Source of the DNA: Bacilli bacterium
GTDB lineage: Bacteria; Bacillota_I; Bacilli_A; ML615J-28; CAG-698
Direction of reading: 5' to 3'
Assembly: GCA_016296945.1 (NCBI GenBank)
Contig: JAEDHQ010000013.1
Coordinates: forward strand, 1-39,621
Length of the DNA: 39,621 bases
Part shown: positions 7,272 through 15,340 of the stretch, piece after piece
Position numbering within the stretch: position 1 is the first letter of the stretch
How the letters are laid out: each line of letters begins with the position of its first letter
Made by a program: the position numbers and the translations under genes
The notes under the pieces: generated by a model
Databases searched by the model: none
What the model was told of the DNA's origin: nothing
The model's input: the letters and a program-made list of their open reading frames with translations, nothing else

Positions 7272-7366
7272 TCATAAATACAAAAAAAATAAAGATTTAT
7301 TTTTTGTTTTGAAATGATCTATTCATTTAGATTCTGTCATTTATTATTCTTAATTTTTATTACTTA

Positions 7367-7395
7367 TTGTTTTAAATATACAAATATGATAAAAT
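7367..7395 (+). promoter_or_regulatory. Probable sigma-A promoter of the metal ABC importer genes
   Basis: TTGTTT (7367-7372), a 17-base spacer and TAAAAT (7390-7395). The following TTCGTAAATAATTG (7399-7412) is only loosely like a Zur or Fur-family box, and I do not call it as an operator. Confidence 0.5.
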
Positions 7396-7434
7396 AAACT
7401 TCGTAAATAATTGTTTAAATGGAGTCGAAAAATT

Positions 7435-8091
7435 ATGCGAGTAACTGTTAACAATCTCACATTTGCATATTTTAATAAAATAATTTTAAAAGACTTATCT
7501 TTTAATTTAAAAAGTGGTGATTTTCTTTTAGTCCATGGAAGAAATGGAACTGGAAAATCAACATTAATTAAATGCCTTTTAAAAATTAACAAAGTTGCAA
7601 ACAATACAATCTTCCTTGATGATATTGATATTAATAACATCAAAAGATTTTATAATATTGGTTTTGTTCCTCAAAAAACAGATTTTAACTATGAGTTTCC
7701 AATCACAGTATCAGAAATCTTAACTTGTGCTTATCGCAAAAAGAAAGATGATTTCTTTAATTCAATTGTTAATTCTTTAGATGTTTGTAGTTTTTATACA
7801 GAAAACATTAATAACTTAAGTGGTGGACAACTACAAAGAGTCTTTATTGCTCGAGCCTTATTATCGAAACCAAAACTATTGATTATGGATGAACCAACAG
7901 TCGGAGTTGATGTGGAAAACGTTAATGCGTTACATCAAATCCTTACAAACCTTAAAGAACAAGATATCACAATTATTTTAATTAGTCATGATACACATTT
8001 TTGTGCTGATATTGCTACATATACTTTAACACTATTAGATAATTGTGAATATAAGTTTACAAAGCCAGGAGATCAAGATGATACTAACTAG
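7435..8091 (+). CDS. Metal (zinc/manganese-type) ABC transporter ATP-binding protein
   Basis: A protein of 218 residues from ATG 7435, with GGAG eight bases before it; a TTG at 7411 in the same frame has no ribosome site. Walker A is GRNGTGKST, Q-loop VPQK, signature LSGGQLQR, Walker B LLIMDEPTVGVD and switch histidine SHDTH. FDFNYEFP-like sequence after the Q-loop and pairing with a nine-TM permease place it in the ZnuC/MntB group. It overlaps the permease gene by 14 bases. No substrate-binding lipoprotein gene is present beside it, so the metal cannot be decided; a solute-binding partner must be elsewhere. Confidence 0.88.
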   Translation: MRVTVNNLTFAYFNKIILKDLSFNLKSGDFLLVHGRNGTGKSTLIKCLLKINKVANNTIFLDDIDINNIKRFYNIGFVPQKTDFNYEFPITVSEILTCAYRKKKDDFFNSIVNSLDVCSFYTENINNLSGGQLQRVFIARALLSKPKLLIMDEPTVGVDVENVNALHQILTNLKEQDITIILISHDTHFCADIATYTLTLLDNCEYKFTKPGDQDDTN

Positions 8092-8965
8092 TTTTTTCGA
8101 AGCATTAATAAAGTATGATTTTATCCTTTATGCATTAATTGCCGGTATTTTAGTTGGTGTATTAGCACCAATGATTGGTTCTGTTGTTGTTATTCGCCGC
8201 TTATCATTCATTGCTGATACAATCAGCCACTTCTCACTAGCTGGTGTTTGTCTAGGTGTTATTTTATCACGAGTAATCATCTTTGAAAAAATAGATCCTG
8301 TTGTAATGGGAGTTATCTTTAGTGTTATTGGAACATTACTAATTGAAGTAGTAAGACACTTTTATAAAAACTATAAAGAAATATCGATGCCAATTGTTAT
8401 GAGTCTAGGTCTAGCCTTAAGTGGTTTATTAATCAATTTAAGCCCACAAATTAGTCTACAATATACAACTGGTCTTTTATATGGCTCAATCTATAGTGTT
8501 TCTCTAGCAAACCTTATTATTATTTTAGTAGTTTCCGCATCTATTATTATTTTTGCTTTTCTTTTTTATAAACCGATTATTACTTTATGTTTTGATGAAA
8601 CATATGCACGTATCTCTGGGTTAAAGGTAAGATTGTTACAACTCGCAATTACGATTGTCTTATCTCTTGTTATTTCTCTATTTTTAAATGTTATTGGTGT
8701 ACTTTTAATATCATCACTAATGATTTTACCAATTGCCGCTGCTATTTTAATTGGCAAATCATTTTTAAATACTGTTATTCTTTCAATCTCATTTAGTGAA
8801 ATATCTGTTATTTTTGGATTTATTATTAGTTATCATACAGATTTGTCTACTGGACCTATTATTATAATTATTAATCTAATCATTTATGTTGTAATAATTG
8901 CAATAAAGACAATTCGAAAAAGATATTTCAAAAAAGAAGAAAACCAAAATTTGAATCAAATATGA
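8078..8965 (+). CDS. Metal (zinc/manganese-type) ABC transporter permease
   Basis: A protein of 295 residues from ATG 8078, preceded by AGGAG inside the ATPase gene. It has about eight or nine membrane segments. RRLSFIADTISHFSLAGVCLG is the conserved ABC-3 (ZnuB/MntC/TroC) signature, and RISGLKVRLLQL is the ATPase-coupling loop. The pair imports Zn2+ or Mn2+ together with an external binding lipoprotein. It ends at a TGA stop 28 bases before a bidirectional terminator shared with truA. Confidence 0.92.
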   Translation: MILTSFFEALIKYDFILYALIAGILVGVLAPMIGSVVVIRRLSFIADTISHFSLAGVCLGVILSRVIIFEKIDPVVMGVIFSVIGTLLIEVVRHFYKNYKEISMPIVMSLGLALSGLLINLSPQISLQYTTGLLYGSIYSVSLANLIIILVVSASIIIFAFLFYKPIITLCFDETYARISGLKVRLLQLAITIVLSLVISLFLNVIGVLLISSLMILPIAAAILIGKSFLNTVILSISFSEISVIFGFIISYHTDLSTGPIIIIINLIIYVVIIAIKTIRKRYFKKEENQNLNQI

Positions 8966-8993
8966 TTTTAATTATTTCTTCAAATCATATATA

Positions 8994-9021
8994 AAAACTA
9001 GCCTTAATAGCTAGTTTTTTT
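8994..9021. terminator. Bidirectional terminator between the ABC permease gene and truA
   Basis: AAACTAGC/GCTAGTTT stem followed by seven T on the plus strand and by TTTTTATAT on the minus strand. The truA stop codon TAG (9011) is inside the stem. Confidence 0.88.
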
Positions 9022-9751
9022 CATTATAATAGATTTTATATAAATACAATCCATTAGCTGGTGCTAACTTTGGAGCAAGTTTGCGATTTTTTTGCTTTAA
9101 GATGTACTCTAAATCATCTTTTGATAAGTTTCCCCAACCTACTTCTAAAAGCATTGCAACAATGATTCGAATCATATTATGTAAAAATCCATTTCCTATA
9201 AATTTAATTGTAACTAAAGATCCTTCACGAATAAACTCGATGTCATATATTTCGCGAACAGTATTTTTTATTTCATGGTTTTTCGTAAAGCTCTTAAAAT
9301 CATGGACTCCTATAAATACTTTACTTGCTGCTTCCATTGCTTCAATATTTGTTTTATGATATTTGGGATAATAACGATAATTACGCTTTAAAGGATCGTA
9401 TTCACCAACATCAATTAAATAATGATATTCTTTTTTAGAAACTTGATAACGCGCATGAAAATCTTCACTTACTATTTCAACTTTTTTAATATAAATATCA
9501 TTAGGAAGTCGGGAATTAATCGCATTTTGCATATTCCATTCTGGCATTTTTATTTCACTGTCAAAGTGAAATATTTGTCCATAAGCATGAACGCCTGCAT
9601 CAGTGCGACTACAAGCAAAAATATTTACTTTTCTTTTATGAATAATTTCTAAAGCTGCTTCAATTTCTATTTGGACAGTTCTTAAATCACTTTGTGTTTG
9701 AAAACCATGAAATTGACTACCATCATAACACACTGTGCACTTATAACGCAT
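9011..9751 (-). CDS. truA: tRNA pseudouridine(38-40) synthase
   Basis: A protein of 246 residues. The start region RYKCTVCYDGSQFHGFQTQ and the catalytic motif CSRTDAGVHAYGQ, whose aspartate is the nucleophile, identify TruA. FIGNGFLHNMIRIIVAML closes the family core. It converts U38-U40 of many tRNA anticodon arms to pseudouridine. It is the last gene of ecfA1-ecfA2-ecfT-truA, the same order as ybxA-ybaE-ybaF-truA in B. subtilis. Confidence 0.97.
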   Translation of the reverse strand: MRYKCTVCYDGSQFHGFQTQSDLRTVQIEIEAALEIIHKRKVNIFACSRTDAGVHAYGQIFHFDSEIKMPEWNMQNAINSRLPNDIYIKKVEIVSEDFHARYQVSKKEYHYLIDVGEYDPLKRNYRYYPKYHKTNIEAMEAASKVFIGVHDFKSFTKNHEIKNTVREIYDIEFIREGSLVTIKFIGNGFLHNMIRIIVAMLLEVGWGNLSKDDLEYILKQKNRKLAPKLAPANGLYLYKIYYNEKN

Positions 9752-9769
9752 ATATTTTCTCCTAATTTT

Positions 9770-10741
9770 TTAAAAGACAATTTTTAAAACAATAATTGCA
9801 ACACAAAGAAGACAAATTGTAGATAAACTTATAATATCTGCCATCTTAAATTTTAGTACTTCCATTGATGTACGTGTAGCATCAGGATCATATCCTCTCG
9901 CTTCCATTGCATCTGATAAATCGATTGCTCTACGATATGCAATTACAAACATTGGAACGATTAAAGAAACAACTTGCGTAATCTTTTCTTTTAATTTTGC
10001 TTCCTTAAAATCAACACCACGTGATGCTTGAGCCTTTAATATTTTATTAGCCTCATTAATCAATGTTGGAATAAAGCGTAAAGCAATTGCTATCATCATG
10101 GTAAAAATTGATGGATTAACTTTTAGTGCTCTTAATGGCTTTAACAAACTTTCTAATCCTTGGTTTAATTCCATAGGCTTGGTTGTTAAAGTTAATAATG
10201 AAGATAAAAACAAAATATTAACGATTCGAACAAAAACAAATGACGCTGTTAATAAGCTATCTTCATAAACACTTATTTGATAATTCACAATTTCTTTGCC
10301 ATTAACCCAATAATATTGGAGCACAAATGCTAAGATTAAAATTAATAATAATTGGACAAATCTAAACTTTTTAAATACTTTACCCAATAAAAAATAAAAA
10401 ACTAAAAGAATAACAATTGTAATTAAATTCCAAATAGTAAGTGTAAAATCTAATGTAAATAATAATTCACCAGTTCTTCTAAATAATACTTGGAAGATAA
10501 ACATAAAGAGCAACAAAAATGTTATCATCTTTAAGCTCTTTAAAAACTTTGTAAAAGGAATTCTTGTGGAAAGGATTACTAAAATTGTAAGTCCAAAAAA
10601 TCCTAATAAAAAGAAGATATTATCAATCAAAAAAATAACAACCATTAATAAAATCAATGAAAGAATTTTAACACGTGGATCTAGACGATGCACCCAAGAA
10701 TTAGAATTATAATATTGGCCAAAAACAATTTTACTATTCAT
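9770..10741 (-). CDS. ecfT: ECF transporter transmembrane (T) subunit
   Basis: A protein of 323 residues with about six to seven membrane segments. The two coupling helices carry the small-x-Arg-Gly motifs QASRGVD and EARGYD, which contact the two ATPases. EcfT joins EcfA1/EcfA2 with exchangeable substrate-binding S proteins to import vitamins and metals. No S component lies in this operon, so this is a shared (group II) module. It is longer than most EcfT (about 265), with an extra hydrophobic stretch around residues 100-165. It overlaps ecfA2 by 8 bases. Confidence 0.95.
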   Translation of the reverse strand: MNSKIVFGQYYNSNSWVHRLDPRVKILSLILLMVVIFLIDNIFFLLGFFGLTILVILSTRIPFTKFLKSLKMITFLLLFMFIFQVLFRRTGELLFTLDFTLTIWNLITIVILLVFYFLLGKVFKKFRFVQLLLILILAFVLQYYWVNGKEIVNYQISVYEDSLLTASFVFVRIVNILFLSSLLTLTTKPMELNQGLESLLKPLRALKVNPSIFTMMIAIALRFIPTLINEANKILKAQASRGVDFKEAKLKEKITQVVSLIVPMFVIAYRRAIDLSDAMEARGYDPDATRTSMEVLKFKMADIISLSTICLLCVAIIVLKIVF

Positions 10742-11594
10742 GTTTATATGCCTCCACTATTGCCTTATAAGCACTCTCTAAATTGTCTTGATATACATCT
10801 ATATTAATCTTTAATTTGTCGTTTAATTCTTTTAAAATCTTAATAATTTCCGGAACATCTAAGCTATGTTGTCTAATTAATTGTTCATTTTTAAATAAAT
10901 CATATTTATTACCATCATAAACAATTTTATTATCATCAATAACTACAACACGTGTTGCTACTTGCCATACAACATCCATATCATGAGTTACAATAATAAC
11001 TGTTTTCTTATTTTCTTGATTAATCCTTTTCAATAAATCAATTAACTCTTGCTTTGTTAAGGGATCTAGACCAACTGTTGGTTCATCTAAAATTAGAACT
11101 TCCGGATCACTTGCAAGAATACCACTAATGGCAACTTTTCTCATTTCCCCACCAGATAATAAGAATGGATTCTTATCATAAAATGAATTATCTAATTTGA
11201 ATAAATTCATCGCTTCTTTAGCTTTTTCTTCAGGATTTTCTATTCTGAAATTCTTAGGGCCAAAACTAACATCTCTTAATACTGTTTCTTCAAACAATTG
11301 ATATTCAGGAAATTGAAATACTAATCCTACTTTTTTGCGAACACTTTTTAAATTCTCTTGTTTTTTTGGTGTAATAACATTACCATCAATATCAATTTCT
11401 CCTTTTGTAGGAACTAATAAAGCATTCATCATTTGCACTAATGTTGATTTTCCTGATCCTGTATGTCCTAATATACAAATAAATTCATTAGAATCATTGA
11501 TTTGTAAATCAACATCACTTATAACATATCTATTATTTTCTGTCTTTCTTTGTGGATTATATGTAAAAGCTACTTTTGAAAAGTTAATTCCCAT
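10734..11594 (-). CDS. ecfA2: ECF transporter ATPase A2
   Basis: A protein of 286 residues. Walker A GHTGSGKST, Q-loop VFQFPEYQLFEETV, signature LSGGEMRKVAI and Walker B VLILDEPTVGLDP are all present. The Q-helix FPEYQLFEETV is typical for the EcfA2 type. It powers vitamin uptake as a heterodimer with EcfA1. Its start lies inside the end of ecfA1 (25-base overlap) and its end overlaps ecfT, so the three products are made together. Confidence 0.95.
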   Translation of the reverse strand: MGINFSKVAFTYNPQRKTENNRYVISDVDLQINDSNEFICILGHTGSGKSTLVQMMNALLVPTKGEIDIDGNVITPKKQENLKSVRKKVGLVFQFPEYQLFEETVLRDVSFGPKNFRIENPEEKAKEAMNLFKLDNSFYDKNPFLLSGGEMRKVAISGILASDPEVLILDEPTVGLDPLTKQELIDLLKRINQENKKTVIIVTHDMDVVWQVATRVVVIDDNKIVYDGNKYDLFKNEQLIRQHSLDVPEIIKILKELNDKLKINIDVYQDNLESAYKAIVEAYKHE

Positions 11595-12388
11595 AATGCT
11601 TCCTCCACTTTATCTCTAAATTCTTGATGCAAATCATTATTATTCTTAACTAGTTCAATTAATTTCATTGAATCAGTAATATCTAAATTAGCTTTCTTTA
11701 AGATTTCTTTTTCTTTAAAGACATCTTGCGGAGTACCATCTAAAACAATTTCTCCTTTGTTTAAGACAATAACACGATCAGCTAGTTTTGCTTCATTTAA
11801 ATTATGTGTAATTGAAATAATTGTTTTCTTGCCAACTAATGATCTAATTGTATCCATTACTTCTTTTACTCCTAATGGATCTAACATTGATGTTGCTTCA
11901 TCAAAGATAATAATATTAGGTTTAAAAGCTAAAACACTGGCAATTGCAACTCTTTGTTTTTGACCTCCAGATAAGTCTTCTGGATTACGATCTAAAAATT
12001 CTTCCATTCCTACTAACTTTGAATATTTAAATACTTCTTCTTTGATTTCTTGAGAAGGTATTCTTCGATTTTCTAAGCCAAAAGCAATATCATCTTTAAC
12101 AGTAACTCCGACAAATTGATTATCTGGGTTTTGGAAAACAATTCCAACATGTTCTCTTATTTGATTAACATTTTCTTCATTAAGTTCTAAACCATTTACA
12201 ATTATAGAACCGCTATTTTTTTCTAAAAGGCCAATTAATAATTTTGCAAGTGTACTCTTGCCACTGCCATTATGACCTAATAATGTAATATATTCTCCTT
12301 CTTTTACAGTTATGTTTAAACCATTTAAGATTTTTCTTTTTGAAGAATAACCAAATTTTAAATCCTTAATTTCAATTACATTCATCAT
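11570..12388 (-). CDS. ecfA1: ECF transporter ATPase A1
   Basis: About 272 residues from ATG 12388; ATG 12385 is equally possible. Both follow AGGTGAG, while a GTG at 12394 overlaps that site. Walker A GHNGSGKST, Q-loop VFQNPDNQFVGVTV, signature LSGGQKQRVAI and Walker B IIIFDEATSMLDP are visible. The Q-helix NPDNQFVG marks the A1 type. First gene of the operon, with its own sigma-A promoter at 12409-12437. Confidence 0.95.
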   Translation of the reverse strand: MMNVIEIKDLKFGYSSKRKILNGLNITVKEGEYITLLGHNGSGKSTLAKLLIGLLEKNSGSIIVNGLELNEENVNQIREHVGIVFQNPDNQFVGVTVKDDIAFGLENRRIPSQEIKEEVFKYSKLVGMEEFLDRNPEDLSGGQKQRVAIASVLAFKPNIIIFDEATSMLDPLGVKEVMDTIRSLVGKKTIISITHNLNEAKLADRVIVLNKGEIVLDGTPQDVFKEKEILKKANLDITDSMKLIELVKNNNDLHQEFRDKVEEALWELTFQK

Positions 12389-12408
12389 TCTCACCTATAA
12401 TTCGTATT

Positions 12409-12437
12409 ATTATACCACTAATTTTGTATATTTTCAA
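12409..12437 (-). promoter_or_regulatory. Sigma-A promoter of ecfA1-ecfA2-ecfT-truA
   Basis: On the minus strand TTGAAA (12437-12432), a 17-base spacer and TATAAT (12414-12409), about 20 bases before the ecfA1 start. Confidence 0.8.
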
Positions 12438-12443
12438 GAAAAA

Positions 12444-12464
12444 GATGGGTAACTAGTACCCATC
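12444..12464 (-). terminator. Terminator of the CotD-like gene
   Basis: GATGGGTA/TACCCATC stem with a short loop, followed on the minus strand by TTTTTCTTG. It lies nine bases past the stop of the gene at 12473. Confidence 0.85.
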
Positions 12465-12472
12465 ACATTTTT

Positions 12473-12754
12473 TTAGTTACATCCACAGTCATTTTCCTCT
12501 GAATATACATTTGTTTCATTACAAATTGGACGCTTAATATATTGGTGTCTTGTAATGAAGTGATTTACATATTGTGTTTCTACTTCATGAATATGTGGTT
12601 GTTCAATAATACAATATCGATTAACTACATTTACTTCGCGAGTAACTATTGGACGATTAACAACTACATTTTGAGGACAATTAACTTGATTAACGTTTGT
12701 GTTAGTATTTGTAAAGTTTGGAAATGTATTCATGTTATTAAATGTTCCGTTCAT
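12473..12754 (-). CDS. Small CotD-like protein (possible spore coat component)
   Basis: A protein of 93 residues, start ATG 12754 after AGGAGGTGAG. It is rich in Asn, Val, His and Cys, with no signal or membrane segment. The pattern PHIHEVETQYVNH followed by RHQY parallels the PHIH...VNH...H-Y core of the inner spore coat protein CotD of Bacillus. It ends in DCGCN. The match is by eye and short. Upstream, CATATATTA (12781-12773 on the minus strand) fits the sigma-K -10 pattern CATAnnnTA, with AC 15 bases before it, one base short of the usual spacing. It is a single-gene unit with its own terminator. Confidence 0.6.
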   Translation of the reverse strand: MNGTFNNMNTFPNFTNTNTNVNQVNCPQNVVVNRPIVTREVNVVNRYCIIEQPHIHEVETQYVNHFITRHQYIKRPICNETNVYSEENDCGCN

Positions 12755-12846
12755 TTTCTCACCTCCTAATATTAATATATGTTATTTAGGTATTTTGTAA
12801 TGTGCTCCTGTCTATTATAGATTAGTAAGAGTTTTTTATTTTTTTC

Positions 12847-12874
12847 TTTACATATTTTTTTATTATGATAAAAT
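12847..12874 (+). promoter_or_regulatory. Probable sigma-A promoter of clpP
   Basis: TTTACA (12847-12852), a 16-base spacer and TAAAAT (12869-12874). No CIRCE or CtsR repeat is seen near it. Confidence 0.6.
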
Positions 12875-12917
12875 TAAAACACCTTAAGAATTTTAATCAT
12901 TATTAATGGAGGTATTT

Positions 12918-13499
12918 ATGAATATTCCTTATGTTATTGAAAAATCCTCAAGTGGTGAAAGATCTTATGATATCTATTCACGCTTGTTGAAGGATCGTAT
13001 TGTTTTGCTTTGTGGCGAAATTAACGATGCAGTAGCTAGTAGTATCATTGCCCAACTTTTATTTCTAGCAGCTGAAGATAGTGAAAAAGATATCTTCTTA
13101 TACATTAACTCTCCTGGAGGATCTGTTTCTGCCGGAATGGCTATTTATGATACAATGAATTTCATTAAACCAGCAGTTTCTACAATCTGCATTGGTAGAG
13201 CTGCAAGTATGGGGGCTTTTTTATTAGCAGCTGGTACTAAAGGTAAAAGATTTGCTTTACCGAATAGTGAAATCATGATTCACCAACCTTTAGGTGGTGT
13301 GCAAGGTCAAGCCACAGAAGTTGAAATTGTTGCTAAACATATTTTAAACATTCGCCATCGTTTGAACACTATTTTAGCAAAAAATTGTAATCAACCATAT
13401 GAGAAGATTTGTCAAGACACAGAACGTGATAATTATATGTTTTCTTTAGATGCTTTAGAATATGGTCTAATTGATGAAATCATTACTACAAAGAAATAA
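12918..13499 (+). CDS. clpP: ATP-dependent Clp protease proteolytic subunit
   Basis: A protein of 193 residues from ATG 12918, preceded by GGAGG; an in-frame ATG at 12906 lies before that site. The catalytic triad is visible: Ser97 in GRAASMGAF, His122 in MIHQPLGG and Asp171 in TERDNYM. The oxyanion loop YINSPGGSV is also present. ClpP forms the two-ring chamber that degrades proteins fed by Clp ATPases. No heat-shock operator was found in front of it, and no Clp ATPase gene is nearby. Confidence 0.96.
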   Translation: MNIPYVIEKSSSGERSYDIYSRLLKDRIVLLCGEINDAVASSIIAQLLFLAAEDSEKDIFLYINSPGGSVSAGMAIYDTMNFIKPAVSTICIGRAASMGAFLLAAGTKGKRFALPNSEIMIHQPLGGVQGQATEVEIVAKHILNIRHRLNTILAKNCNQPYEKICQDTERDNYMFSLDALEYGLIDEIITTKK

Positions 13500-13609
13500 T
13501 TTATTACCTATTATCCATAACTTTTACATTTTTTTACATTTTAATCATTTTCTGTTGCTTTTTTATTATTGATATGATATATTTATGACACACTCAAGGA
13601 GGGACTAAA

Positions 13610-14179
13610 ATGCAATCTGCAACGCAAGCTGAATTTAAAACTCTATTATCAAAAGAAGAATATACTCGATTAATGGATAAATTTAAAGGCAATCGTATAG
13701 ATTATCAGACAAATCACTACTTTGATACTAGTCGATTCTCCTTAAAAGCAAGCGATACTTCTTTACGTGTTCGCGAAAGAGATACGTTAGAATTAACATT
13801 AAAGCGTAAAAAAAGCTATACCATTCAAGATTTTACTCTTTCAATTGATGATGATATTTTTGAAGAAATTAAAAACACTGGTTACTTACCAGAAGGCAGC
13901 ATTAAAAATGAAGTTATGTCTTTAATTGGCACACAAAAAGTTGTTAATTTTATGAGTTTATCAACAAAACGTTTAGCTTTAGTCTATGGTAATGGAATTA
14001 TTTTTATTGATGAATCTAAATACTTAGGCATCACTGATTATGAACTTCAATATGAAGCTAAAAATCAACATGATGGAAAAAAAGAATTCATTCAATTATT
14101 AAGTGATTTAAATATTAAATACAAGAAAACTGAAAAGAAAATTAAAAGAGCATATAATGCTTTAAAAACTATGATTTAA
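13610..14179 (+). CDS. CYTH-domain protein (YjbK-like)
   Basis: A protein of 189 residues, start ATG 13610 after AAGGAGG. It carries the acidic/basic strand pattern of the triphosphate tunnel fold: EFKTLL at the N-terminus in place of the usual ExExK, LRVRERD, and LTLKRKK. It ends with charged strands and a final helix. Family members bind triphosphate compounds (ThTP, polyphosphate, inorganic triphosphate) with a divalent metal. B. subtilis YjbK is the closest type I recall. Its substrate here is unknown. It is a one-gene unit ending in a clear terminator. Confidence 0.85.
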   Translation: MQSATQAEFKTLLSKEEYTRLMDKFKGNRIDYQTNHYFDTSRFSLKASDTSLRVRERDTLELTLKRKKSYTIQDFTLSIDDDIFEEIKNTGYLPEGSIKNEVMSLIGTQKVVNFMSLSTKRLALVYGNGIIFIDESKYLGITDYELQYEAKNQHDGKKEFIQLLSDLNIKYKKTEKKIKRAYNALKTMI

Positions 14180-14185
14180 GATGAC

Positions 14186-14213
14186 AAAAAGAAGCAAGAC
14201 GCTTCTTTTTTTA
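14186..14213 (+). terminator. Terminator of the CYTH gene
   Basis: AAAAAGAAGC/GCTTCTTTTT stem with a five-base loop and a following T-run. It may also serve the convergent minus-strand gene at 14217. Confidence 0.85.
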
Positions 14214-14216
14214 TTT

Positions 14217-14960
14217 TTAACTATTTAGTTTTTTTAATCTATAAACATTTCTTCTTTTTTCTTTGCGTACCACTTCTATTACATCTAAATAATTTAAGAT
14301 TGTTAAGGATACCTGTGCACAATGCAAATTTCTTTTGATTGCTTTTTGATAATCTATTGATGTAAATTCTTGATTTTTAAATGGAATAAAAATATTATAG
14401 TTATTAATTTCAATCTCATCAATTAACTCAAGAGGAATTTGATTAAATCTTTCGGCTCCTTTTTTCTTTGTTTGATTCCATCCATTTAATAATCTTTGTT
14501 CTTTTAAATCAATAAATAGTAGTGTAATCTTTAAATTAGGATGATTTAAATATTTTTTTATTTTATATAGTTCGAAAATACAATCATAAATTGAACCAGT
14601 TTTTGGACTTTTTCGAAAATCCTTTTCCTCACCTGTTTCTAAATCAAGCCAAGAAATATACTTTTTATAGGCAATTGGATAAATAATATTAACATTATAA
14701 TCTTTTAAAAAGACTTCTAATTTATCTCTTAGTTTATTAAATGAACGTGTTTGAATCTCAATAATCCTATTATCTTTAAAAATATCCGCAACATATCCAT
14801 TTATTTTGACTTCTTGATATTCTTCTTTTGCTTCATAAAAGTTTTTAATTACTTTATGGAGTGTTTTTTCTTGGTATGTGCCAATTCCTTTTGTGATATT
14901 TGTTTTGTAAATATTTCCTATTATTTCGTTAAATCTAGCTTTCTTTTCTGCTGTTATCAT
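14217..14960 (-). CDS. Unknown protein with a possible PD-(D/E)XK-like core
   Basis: A protein of 247 residues without signal or membrane segments; I do not recognise the family with confidence. Residues 45-75 read GYVADIFKDNRIIEIQTRSF. An acidic strand followed by E-I-Q fits the D...E-x-(K/Q) metal site of restriction-endonuclease-like folds. The C-terminal 60 residues look like a winged helix, with a basic end (RKEKRRNVYRLKKL). Together this suggests a DNA- or RNA-binding nuclease-like protein, but no partner gene (methyltransferase or helicase) is nearby. It converges on the CYTH gene. Confidence 0.7.
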   Translation of the reverse strand: MITAEKKARFNEIIGNIYKTNITKGIGTYQEKTLHKVIKNFYEAKEEYQEVKINGYVADIFKDNRIIEIQTRSFNKLRDKLEVFLKDYNVNIIYPIAYKKYISWLDLETGEEKDFRKSPKTGSIYDCIFELYKIKKYLNHPNLKITLLFIDLKEQRLLNGWNQTKKKGAERFNQIPLELIDEIEINNYNIFIPFKNQEFTSIDYQKAIKRNLHCAQVSLTILNYLDVIEVVRKEKRRNVYRLKKLNS

Positions 14961-15024
14961 CTTTATCTCTCACATTTATTTTTTTATTATTCTATCAAAT
15001 TTATCATAAATAAACAATAAAATA

Positions 15025-15053
15025 TTTACATTTATTTTTTGATGTGATAAAAT
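15025..15053 (+). promoter_or_regulatory. Sigma-A promoter of the trpS T-box leader
   Basis: TTTACA (15025-15030), a 17-base spacer and TG-extended TAAAAT (15048-15053), directly upstream of the leader RNA. Confidence 0.75.
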
Positions 15054-15059
15054 TAGTTA

Positions 15060-15327
15060 AATAAATAATTAAATAGTATGATAATGAAAAAATAGTAATG
15101 TATCTATTATTTTTAAGAGAGACTTAGGAAGGTGCGATAAGTTATTAATAATACATGAATGGGTTTTCTAGTACACATTGAGGAAATGCAATGTCGGTTG
15201 TCCCGTTATAACTATTAAGCGTCAAAAGATATATATTTATTATTTTATATCTTTGGAATTAAGGTGGCACCGCTGTAACTAGTCCTTAAATATTACTATT
15301 ATTAGTCATATTTAAGGTTTTTTATTT
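15060..15327 (+). ncRNA. T-box leader of trpS
   Basis: The T-box sequence AATTAAGGTGGCACCGC (15257-15273) is followed by a terminator: stem CCTTAAATAT (15284-15293) with ATATTTAAGG (15308-15317), then a T-run to 15327. A possible tryptophan specifier codon TGG is at 15160-15162 in the stem I region. Uncharged tRNA(Trp) would pair with the T-box, open the terminator and allow trpS expression. Confidence 0.92.
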
Positions 15328-15340
15328 TAGGAGGTATGTT

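Noticed and set aside
7399..7420. Zur box before the metal ABC importer.
   Set aside because: Only the left arm TCGTAA matches; the right half does not complete the palindrome.
12780..12917. CIRCE or CtsR operator before clpP.
   Set aside because: No inverted repeat of CIRCE type and no paired GGTCAAA heptamers are present.
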